Origin: an uncultured Collinsella sp.
GTDB taxonomy: Bacteria; Actinomycetota; Coriobacteriia; Coriobacteriales; Coriobacteriaceae
Reading direction: 5' to 3'
Length of the DNA stretch: 8,519 nucleotides
Assembly: GCA_902475475.1 (NCBI GenBank)
Contig: CABRZY010000069.1
Span: forward strand, 1-8,519
Below the pieces are notes generated by a model that was not told the origin of the DNA, did no database searches, and saw nothing but the letters and a program-made list of their open reading frames with translations. The translations under genes were made by a program, and so were the position numbers. Below are positions 1 to 5,339 of the stretch, piece after piece (the first letter of the stretch is position 1; each line of letters starts with the position of its first letter).

Positions 1-595
1 ACTCAAGGTTGTCGCTCGTCACGATGACGAACATGGCCGAGAGGAACAGGAACATAAGCGCCAGGAACTGCGGGCGACGGTCGGGCGCGGTCTGCCCGCG
101 CAGCGCAGCCTCGTGCTCGTCATGGGCCTGGAAGTCCTTCATGTAGCCCAGGGCATACACGCAGATAAGGCTGCCGACGATGCCGACGGCGAGGACCATG
201 ATCACACTCATGTAGTCCAGGTAGAGCGGCGTCGCCGTGACGGCTTCGGCCGCGGGCAGCGTCATGGCTGCAAAAGCGAGCGAGCCCACCAGCTGGACTA
301 TGCCGAGCACCATGGTGAGCGCGTTCCTATATTTGTACGCGTTGTACAGGATGACGGCGCACAGAATTACATCGATGACGGAGCTGATGATCGAGAGCAC
401 ATGCGAGGTGCCGGGGGCAACCTCAAAGCTCTGCGGACCCGTGCCAAAAAACATGACGGCGACTACAACTGTCACCGCCATAATAATGCCGGAACCTATG
501 AGCCCCACCGCATCGCGGGCGCGGTCGCCGCGCGCGAACAGCATGCCCAGCGCCGGTACCAGCGGAAACAGGGTAAGGAAATACAGTAGCGTCAT
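1..595 (-). CDS. Proton-translocating membrane subunit (NuoL/EchA/HyfB family), N-terminal part
   Basis: This reading frame runs from an ATG at 595 leftward off the window edge, so only the first 198 residues are visible. A strong ribosome-binding site (GGGGGAG, read from 609-603) sits 7 bases before the ATG. The protein is very hydrophobic, with likely membrane helices near residues 3-20, 32-50, 66-85, 91-112, 125-151 and 176-194. The stretch LDYMSVIMVLAVGIVGSLI (126-144), followed by CVYALGYM, resembles the conserved 'D..S.....V..VG..I..YS.GYM' segment of NuoL-type antiporter-like subunits of complex I, Ech and formate hydrogenlyase. Such subunits couple electron transfer to ion pumping across the cytoplasmic membrane. 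A hydrogenase or formate-hydrogenlyase complex is plausible, but its partner genes would lie to the left, outside the window. The family is fairly secure; the specific complex is inference. Confidence 0.75.
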   Translation of the reverse strand, partial: MTLLYFLTLFPLVPALGMLFARGDRARDAVGLIGSGIIMAVTVVVAVMFFGTGPQSFEVAPGTSHVLSIISSVIDVILCAVILYNAYKYRNALTMVLGIVQLVGSLAFAAMTLPAAEAVTATPLYLDYMSVIMVLAVGIVGSLICVYALGYMKDFQAHDEHEAALRGQTAPDRRPQFLALMFLFLSAMFVIVTSDNLE

Positions 596-741
596 ACCAT
601 CACTCCCCCATGCAAAAACGCTGCAATTGTTTAACGTTATAGCTCAATTGAGGAATAGCGGCGGCAGGTTTTCGGTCAACTGGGGAGTTTTAGGTGTACG
701 GGGTAAGGAGTCTGTCTGCATTGGAGCAGAGGGGCGGCAAG

Positions 742-764
742 AAAAATGCGCCCCTGTGGGCGCA
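742..764 (-). terminator. Intrinsic terminator of the HTH gene
   Basis: Read on the minus strand this is a perfect 7-bp stem TGCGCCC/GGGCGCA with loop ACAG, followed directly by TTTTT. It begins 13 bases after the stop codon of the HTH protein, so that gene is probably transcribed as a single unit and separated from the NuoL-like gene. Confidence 0.85.
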
Positions 765-776
765 CCATCCCGTTTG

Positions 777-1181
777 CTATTCCGCCTTTTTAACGCGCGG
801 CTTGCGACCGCGCGGCTTATCGACCAGTGCGGCCTCACCGCTCTCGCGGTACTGACGGCACCAAGCCTTGACCGAAGACTCGCTGGGAATCTTGTGCTTG
901 ATCATGGCCTCGCGAACCGTCAAGCCGTTTTCCAGACGGTCCTTAACCACAGCGAGCTTTACGTCGTACGAATAGGTGTGATGATGCGAACCGGCATTGA
1001 GAACGGCGTCGGCACCGCCCACGGCATACGCGCGGGCCCACTGACGAGCCGTGGCCTGGGGAATGCCAAGCTCCGCAGCGAGGGCGCGATGACCGACCCC
1101 CTCTTGGAGGATCTCGACAGCGCGCTGCCTAACCTCGGGCGCATGCGTGCGAGTCCTAGTTGCTTCCGACATACCTGCCAC
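777..1181 (-). CDS. Small protein with two helix-turn-helix units, IS3 OrfA-like
   Basis: The protein has 134 residues. Two tandem helix-turn-helix segments can be seen: residues ~18-50, containing ALAAELGIPQATARQWARAY, and ~72-118, containing VREAMIKHKIPSESSVKAW. Each is followed by a 'G..A(L/V)' turn. The basic tail PRGRKPRVKK resembles an AT-hook. This double-HTH layout is that of the InsJ/InsE-type OrfA of IS3-family elements, which binds transposon ends. Here there is no OrfB (DDE domain) downstream; instead a terminator follows after 13 bases. It is either an orphan OrfA remnant or a domesticated DNA-binding regulator. The frame opens with GTG at 1181, preceded by AAGG at a 7-base spacing. 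An ATG at 1172 (MSEATRT) is an equally possible start. The HTH nature is clear; the function is not. Confidence 0.8.
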   Translation of the reverse strand: MAGMSEATRTRTHAPEVRQRAVEILQEGVGHRALAAELGIPQATARQWARAYAVGGADAVLNAGSHHHTYSYDVKLAVVKDRLENGLTVREAMIKHKIPSESSVKAWCRQYRESGEAALVDKPRGRKPRVKKAE

Positions 1182-1222
1182 TTCTTAGCCTTAACCGTTA
1201 ATCTGCTTTCTTACGTGCAAGT

Positions 1223-1251
1223 TAGATAGTAGCATTTTACTGTTTGCTCAA
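1223..1251 (-). promoter_or_regulatory. Possible promoter of the HTH gene
   Basis: On the minus strand TTGAGC (1251-1246) and TATCTA (1228-1223) are separated by 17 bases and lie 42-70 bases upstream of the GTG. Both hexamers are only partial matches to the sigma-70 consensus. An alternative -10, TAAAAT, lies within the same stretch. Confidence 0.3.
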
Positions 1252-1505
1252 AGCAGTTAATTAAAATAGACGCGGCGTTATCTGGGCATTTGGCACCAAA
1301 TTACGACATTTCTTTATCGATTATTTACGCTGGTAGCTGACTCGCAGCTAATCGTCATTCGCTTGTCAACAAAATTGGCATCTCTTTATGTCCTTTGGTA
1401 TAGAGGATATAGTTATTAACCCCTCCCACAATATTTTTGAGTGATCTGCAAGGCAGTAGACGTCCTCACTCCTCATGATTACCGCGCATTGCCATCCACC
1501 GGAGC

Positions 1506-1546
1506 AAAACAAAAAGGGCGGGACCTGCTGCGCTTGCAGGCCCCGC
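1506..1546 (-). terminator. Intrinsic terminator of the flavoenzyme gene
   Basis: On the minus strand an 11-bp stem (GCGGGGCCTGC/GCAGGTCCCGC, one G-T pair) with loop AAGCGCA is followed by CC and then TTTTTGTTTT. It lies about 75 bases after the stop codon at 1622. Confidence 0.85.
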
Positions 1547-1621
1547 ACCGGTTGGCACCCGACGGGACACAGCCGGGCGAAACGGATCCGTGCTACCGTC
1601 CCGCCTGGCCGCGATGTTCAA

Positions 1622-3652
1622 CTACAGCTCGTTGGCCGCGTGATACGCCGTGCGAATGGCGCTCGCAATGTCGGCGGTGCGCTCACCCGAGCAGTCGCCC
1701 ACGCAGGTCACGGGCACCGTCACGCCATCCAGGTCAAACGCGTTGGCCTTGGAGCCCACGGCCATCACCACGTAATCGCAGGCGATCTTCACCGGCTCCT
1801 CGGCGCCGTCCTCGGTGGTGCGAATGGCCTCCACGCCCTCGTCGGTAATGGCGGTCAGGCGGGTCTTCACGTGCTGCTCCACGTTGTGCTCTGCAAAGTC
1901 GCTCATAATCAGCGGCAGAATGGTCTCGGACTCGCCCGCGGCAATCTTGTCGAGCATCTCCACGATCGCCACCTCGCAGCCGTGCTGCAGCAGGTACTCG
2001 GCAGTCTCGGTGCCCACCAGGCCACCGCCAATGACGGCGACGCGGCCGCTGAGCTCCACCTTGCCGGCCAGCACGTCCCAGCTCGAAACGACCTTGTCCG
2101 AGTCGGCACCCGGAACGGGGATGACCACGTCGTGCGCTCCCACAGCCACAATCGCGGCGTCGGCGGCGTTGAGGTCCTCAGCGGTAGCGGCATGGCTGAG
2201 CTCAACCTTCACGCCCAGGCCAGGCAGAATCTTCTCGTAGTACTCGACCGAGCGCATGATTTCGTCCTTGCGCGGAGGCGCAGCCGCCAGCACAATCTGG
2301 CCGCCCAGATGATCGCTCGCCTCGTAGATGGTCACGTCGTAGCCGCGCTTGGCCGCCACGCGCGCGGCCTCCAGGCCGGCGATGCCGCCGCCCACCACGG
2401 CGATCTTCTTGTCGCCCTCGCCCGGCTTGATGGCGATGGTCGCCTCGTCACCGTTCTCGGCATTGAGCACGCACGAGATGTACTTGCGGTTTTGAATCGC
2501 GTCGACGCAGCCCTTGTTGCAGTTGAGGCACTCGCGGATGGGCTCACCCGTGGCGGCCTTCAGCGCAATGTCGGGGTCGCACATGAGCGATCGGCCATAG
2601 GCGATGATGTCAGCCGAGCCATCCTCCAGGATCTTCTCGCCGGCCTCGACCGAGACAACGCGGCCGACGGTGGCCACCGGCACGGAGACCAGAGCCTTGA
2701 CGCGCTCGGCCACGGGCAGCGTCCAGTTGTAGGGCATGGCGCCCATGGGCGGAATGGTGTCGCCCATGTTGCCGGTGTGGTTGGCCTGTGCAACCTGGAT
2801 CATGTCGATGCCCGCGCCCTCGAGCAGCTTGGCAAACTCGCAGGCCTCGTCGGGCTGCAGGCCGCCCTTGCCGCGCGGCGTGCCGTCGGGGTTCTCCATG
2901 ATCACGGGGAGCTTGTACTCCACCATCAGCTGCGGCGCGGCCTCCTTAATGGCAGCGACGACCTCCAGCGCATAGCGAACGCGGTTCTCGAACGAGCCAC
3001 CGTACTCGTCGGTGCGCTGGTTGAGGATGGCCGAGCACAGCGAACCCACCAGGCGGTCGCCGTGGACCTCGATGGCGTCGATGCCGGCCTGCTGCGCGCG
3101 GGCGGCCGAGGCAGCGATGGCCTCCTTGATCTGGGTGAGCTGCTCTACGCTCGCCTCGTTCACAAAGTGCTGCATGTCGTGGTGCAGCTTGGCGTATGCC
3201 TGATTGCGGATCTCGTTGGACTCGGCCATCTTGGCGGCAAAGGTCTCCTCGTCGCCGGCGGCCTTGGCCTCCTGCGCGGCCTTGGCAGCGGCCATGGAGC
3301 CCATGACCATGCGGCCGACACCGGGCACGTCGTACTCGGGGTGGAACAGCTGCAGCGCAACCTTGGCACCGTGCTTGTGGACGGCGTCGGCCAGAGCCTT
3401 AAACGTGGGGATCTGGGCGTCGGTTGCCAGCTTGGGCGTGGGGCTCGCGGTCATGACGGGAGCGACGTCGCCGGTGACGATGTAGCTCACGCCGCCACGG
3501 GCCAGGCGCTCGTAAAAAGCCAGGCTGCGCTCGCCGATGGAACCGTCGCGCTCCTCGTAGCCGGTGGTCAGCGGCGGAAACATAATGCGGTTCTTGAGCT
3601 CAAGGGGGCCAACCGTAATGGGCTGGAGCAGCTTGGATGCAGGTGCGGTCAT
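1622..3652 (-). CDS. FMN/4Fe-4S/FAD-dependent 2-enoate reductase family oxidoreductase
   Basis: This is an NAD(P)H-dependent flavoprotein of the old-yellow-enzyme superfamily, related to 2-enoate reductase, 2,4-dienoyl-CoA reductase and BaiCD/BaiH. These cytoplasmic enzymes reduce activated C=C bonds. Numbered from the upstream ATG at 3658 (678 residues), it shows: an N-terminal TIM barrel (about 8-370) with RTDEYGGSFENR; an iron-sulfur cluster motif with Cys377, 380, 384 and 396 (CX2CX3CX11C); an FAD fold VVGGGIAGLE (421-430); an NAD(P) fold VIGGGLVGTETAE (542-554); and a terminal FAD motif CVGDCSGERTADIASA (652-667). The ribosome-binding site GAGG lies only 1 base before the ATG at 3658 but 7 bases before the ATG at 3652, so the latter start is preferred (676 residues). 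The barrel carries an Ala/Glu-rich helical insertion at about 118-170, and the usual HGY substrate motif is replaced by HGDRLVG. The substrate is unknown. Confidence 0.93.
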   Translation of the reverse strand: MTAPASKLLQPITVGPLELKNRIMFPPLTTGYEERDGSIGERSLAFYERLARGGVSYIVTGDVAPVMTASPTPKLATDAQIPTFKALADAVHKHGAKVALQLFHPEYDVPGVGRMVMGSMAAAKAAQEAKAAGDEETFAAKMAESNEIRNQAYAKLHHDMQHFVNEASVEQLTQIKEAIAASAARAQQAGIDAIEVHGDRLVGSLCSAILNQRTDEYGGSFENRVRYALEVVAAIKEAAPQLMVEYKLPVIMENPDGTPRGKGGLQPDEACEFAKLLEGAGIDMIQVAQANHTGNMGDTIPPMGAMPYNWTLPVAERVKALVSVPVATVGRVVSVEAGEKILEDGSADIIAYGRSLMCDPDIALKAATGEPIRECLNCNKGCVDAIQNRKYISCVLNAENGDEATIAIKPGEGDKKIAVVGGGIAGLEAARVAAKRGYDVTIYEASDHLGGQIVLAAAPPRKDEIMRSVEYYEKILPGLGVKVELSHAATAEDLNAADAAIVAVGAHDVVIPVPGADSDKVVSSWDVLAGKVELSGRVAVIGGGLVGTETAEYLLQHGCEVAIVEMLDKIAAGESETILPLIMSDFAEHNVEQHVKTRLTAITDEGVEAIRTTEDGAEEPVKIACDYVVMAVGSKANAFDLDGVTVPVTCVGDCSGERTADIASAIRTAYHAANEL

Positions 3653-3704
3653 GGACATTCCTCTCTTGTAGGCGCGGCGGCGATGATGCCGCGTAGTTGT
3701 CTAG

Positions 3705-3734
3705 AGGATATGGCATGGGGGCATAGCGGCACAA
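3705..3734 (-). promoter_or_regulatory. Possible promoter of the flavoenzyme gene
   Basis: On the minus strand TTGTGC (3734-3729) and TATCCT (3710-3705) are separated by 18 bases, about 50 bases upstream of the start codon. The hexamers are weak matches, and the call rests on position as much as on sequence. Confidence 0.25.
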
Positions 3735-3799
3735 CGGAAATCGGCGGATAACAGGTAACGGCAGGTGGATGGGGGGTGGGCGGGGCGGCCCGTCGGTTT

Positions 3800-4098
3800 A
3801 TCTCAATCTGTAACAGTTACGCGGCAAAACTGGGTCTTACTGTTAGAGATCGAGACATTCCTCTCGGCCCATCCTCAACAATCTAGATCTGTAACAGCTA
3901 GGCCCACTTTTGACCCCTACCTGTTACAGATCGAGACAAACCAAACCCGCCTGCTAGAAAATCTCAATCTGTAACGGTTACTCGGCAAAAACCGTCCCTC
4001 GTGTTACAGATTTAGACAAACACGACCAAGCCCACCGGTATATCTCGATCTGTAACACCTAGCCGCCCAAATCGGGTCTAGATGTTACAGATCGAGAT
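3800..4098. repeat. Array of eight alternating 16-bp inverted repeats (four hairpin units)
   Basis: The site ATCTC(A/G)ATCTGTAACA occurs four times in plus orientation, starting at 3800, 3881, 3961 and 4042. Its reverse complement TGTTACAGATCGAGA(C/T) occurs four times, starting at 3841, 3922, 4002 and 4083. Orientation alternates strictly and successive starts are 41, 40, 41, 39, 41, 40 and 41 bases apart, giving an 80-81 base unit. The gaps are 25 bases within a unit and 23-24 between units, and they differ in sequence. Single-base deviations occur, for example TGTTAGAG at 3841, CTAGAT at 3884 and GATTTAGAC at 4009. Any neighbouring pair of sites can fold into a hairpin. The array fills the gap between the flavoenzyme promoter region and the tRNA terminator. 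It resembles a BIME-like mosaic of palindromic elements or a multi-operator array. No function can be assigned. Confidence 0.92.
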
Positions 4099-4147
4099 TT
4101 TGTTTGAGAGGCCGAGAATTGGATCGAAAACACGGTCCCGAAATAAC

Positions 4148-4177
4148 AAAAAAGCTCGCCGGCTAGGCCGACGAGCT
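4148..4177 (-). terminator. Intrinsic terminator of the tRNA
   Basis: On the minus strand the 11-bp stem AGCTCGTCGGC/GCCGGCGAGCT (one T-G pair) with loop CTA is followed by a run of five T. It begins 10 bases after the encoded CCA end of the tRNA. Confidence 0.9.
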
Positions 4178-4186
4178 GCAAGTTCT

Positions 4187-4263
4187 TGGTCGCGGGGGCA
4201 GGATTTGAACCTACGACCTCCGGGTTATGAGCCCGGCGAGCTACCAGACTGCTCCACCCCGCA
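4187..4263 (-). tRNA. Initiator tRNA-Met (fMet), anticodon CAU
   Basis: A complete 77-nt cloverleaf can be drawn. It has a 7-bp acceptor stem (TGCGGGG/CCCCGCG), a D stem GAGC/GCTC, an anticodon stem CCGGG/CCCGG with loop CTCATAA, a variable loop AGGTC, a T stem GTAGG/CCTGC with loop TTCAAAT, discriminator A and an encoded CCA. Three traits mark it as the initiator rather than an elongator: three consecutive G-C pairs at the base of the anticodon loop, a purine-pyrimidine A11-U24 pair in the D stem, and no Watson-Crick pair at 1-72. Here 1-72 is U-G instead of the E. coli C-A mismatch. It is a single-gene transcription unit with its own promoter and terminator. Confidence 0.95.
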
Positions 4264-4294
4264 ATGTCTGGGCGCTTCATGTGCGCAAGAAAGA

Positions 4295-4323
4295 ATATTA
4301 CGCGGGAGTTCGGTAAGCGGCAA
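4295..4323 (-). promoter_or_regulatory. Promoter of the initiator tRNA
   Basis: On the minus strand TTGCCG (4323-4318) and TAATAT (4300-4295) are spaced by exactly 17 bases. The expected start of transcription is about 25 bases upstream of the mature tRNA 5' end. Confidence 0.65.
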
Positions 4324-4398
4324 GGAAAATCTCGTAAAGCATAATTCCTTCATATTTAAACCCCTCAGCCCCTATCACCGTAAACGAATCGCAGCCGA

Positions 4399-4423
4399 GT
4401 GCCGTCGACGGCACGTATACAAT
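4399..4423 (+). promoter_or_regulatory. coaX promoter region with a 16-bp perfect palindrome
   Basis: GTGCCGTCGACGGCAC (4399-4414) is a perfect 16-bp palindrome. It abuts a good -10-like element TATACAAT (4416-4423), about 37 bases before the coaX ATG. No good -35 hexamer is found 17 bases upstream, so the palindrome would fill the spacer region. This is the arrangement expected of an operator or activator site. The bound factor is unknown. Confidence 0.5.
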
Positions 4424-4459
4424 GGTGCGCGTCCTTTTATGCCGACACCGGGAGTAGAC

Positions 4460-5233
4460 ATGCTGCTCGCTATCGATATGGGAAACACGCAGACGGCCAT
4501 GGGCCTGTTTGACGGAGACGAGCTGGTGCAGTCGTGGCGCATGCCCACCGACCGCTCCTATACCGCCGACGAGATCCATGTGCGCCTGATGGGTTTCTTT
4601 AAGATGTACGGCCTTTCGCTCGATGCGGTCGACGCGATCGCCTTTGCGGGCGTGGTGCCGCAGCTCTCGCGCGAGTGGCACGCCGTGGCCGACCGCATTG
4701 CCGCGGACGCCATCGTCATCGGGCCGCAGACGGCCGCCGTAACCAAGCTGCGGGCGGCGCGCCCCCAGGCCGTTGGTGCCGACCGCATCGCCAACGCCGT
4801 CGCTGCCGAGACCTTCTATGGCGCGCCGGCGATCGTGGTGGACTTTGGCACCGCGACCAATATCGACGTCATCGATGAGGACGGTTATTACATTGGCGGA
4901 GCGATCGCGCCGGGCATTCGCATCTCCATGGACGCGCTTGCCGCCCGTGCCGCCAAGCTCGCCAGCGTGCCGCTCGAGGCGCCCGAGCACGCCATCGGCC
5001 GCGATACCGAGGAGTGCATCAAGGTCGGCGCCGTAACGGGCGCCGCCGCCATGGCTGAGGGCCTGGTCGCGCGCATGAAGCGCGAGCTGGGCCGCGAGGA
5101 TGCCACCGTTATCGCCACGGGCGGTCTCGCCAGCATCGTCGCCGATTCGACCGATGCCTTCGACGTGGTCGACGGACAGCTCACCATCAAGGGTATCTGC
5201 GAAATCTACCGCCGCATGCAGGAGCTGGGATAG
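4460..5233 (+). CDS. coaX: Type III pantothenate kinase
   Basis: CoaX phosphorylates pantothenate with ATP in the first committed step of coenzyme A synthesis in the cytoplasm. It belongs to the ASKHA fold. The 257-residue product is the usual family length. Diagnostic motifs are DMGNT (6-10, phosphate binding), GADR (106-109, pantothenate binding), DFGTATN (128-134), GGAIAPG (146-152) and ATGGLA (219-224). The open frame continues upstream through the tRNA to 4082, but that part is not coding: GGGAG lies 5 bases before the ATG at 4460, and the protein begins exactly where the family does. The gene is monocistronic and diverges from the tRNA. Its promoter region contains a 16-bp palindrome. 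Type III enzymes are known to be insensitive to CoA feedback, so transcriptional control would make sense, but this is inference. Confidence 0.96.
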   Translation: MLLAIDMGNTQTAMGLFDGDELVQSWRMPTDRSYTADEIHVRLMGFFKMYGLSLDAVDAIAFAGVVPQLSREWHAVADRIAADAIVIGPQTAAVTKLRAARPQAVGADRIANAVAAETFYGAPAIVVDFGTATNIDVIDEDGYYIGGAIAPGIRISMDALAARAAKLASVPLEAPEHAIGRDTEECIKVGAVTGAAAMAEGLVARMKRELGREDATVIATGGLASIVADSTDAFDVVDGQLTIKGICEIYRRMQELG

Positions 5234-5286
5234 GACAGGGGCTTAAGTCGAGCACGAGCGCGAGCGGCGAACTAGGCAACGCATCG

Positions 5287-5333
5287 GCCCTATTCCTCAA
5301 AATCGAAAGATTTTCAGTTTTGAGGAATAGGGC
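5287..5333. repeat. Long palindrome, copy 1 of the CTATTCCTCAAAA family
   Basis: Perfect 16-bp arms GCCCTATTCCTCAAAA (5287-5302) and TTTTGAGGAATAGGGC (5318-5333) enclose a second short stem GAAA/TTTC, separated from the arms by a mismatched dinucleotide. It lies between the convergent ends of coaX and the ATPase gene, 6 bases beyond the ATPase stop. There is no T-run on either side, so a standard intrinsic terminator is unlikely, although some termination or RNA-end protection is possible. Confidence 0.9.
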
Positions 5334-5339
5334 TTTCTG

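Larger units (their letters stand above)
1182..1621. other. AT-richer intergenic region
   Basis: No convincing gene lies here. The stretch 1190-1480 is clearly more AT-rich than its surroundings. It must carry the promoter of the HTH gene at its left end, and it carries the terminator of the flavoenzyme at its right end. A short inverted repeat TAGCTG-actcg-CAGCTA lies at 1334-1350. A 60-codon minus-strand frame at 1366-1548 overlaps the terminator and shows no recognisable domain. Confidence 0.6.

Noticed and set aside
113..1229. Overlapping plus-strand frames at the left end
   Set aside because: They are opposite-strand shadows of the NuoL-like and HTH genes. Their sequences are His/Asp/Arg-rich with no family resemblance, whereas the minus-strand frame has clear membrane helices.
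1366..1548. 60-codon minus-strand frame
   Set aside because: It overlaps the flavoenzyme terminator, has no recognisable domain, and no clear ribosome-binding site supports it.
1475..3751. Long plus-strand reading frame of 758 codons
   Set aside because: It is the antisense of the flavoenzyme gene. It is low-complexity (Arg/Gly/His/Leu-rich) with no domain, as expected from GC-biased codons on the opposite strand.
3800..4098. CRISPR array
   Set aside because: Repeats are only 16 bp, alternate in orientation, and carry point differences. Gaps are 23-25 bases with partial similarity between units, and no cas gene is present.
4059..4280. 73-codon minus-strand frame over the tRNA
   Set aside because: It is made of tRNA, terminator and repeat sequence and has no independent support.
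4082..4459. Upstream extension of the coaX frame
   Set aside because: It runs through the last repeat, the terminator and the tRNA; the family N-terminus and a ribosome-binding site place the start at 4460.
5287..5333. Ordinary intrinsic terminator for coaX or the ATPase
   Set aside because: The stem is long, but no T-run follows on either strand, and the same sequence occurs twice upstream of the ATPase gene, where a terminator for it would make no sense.
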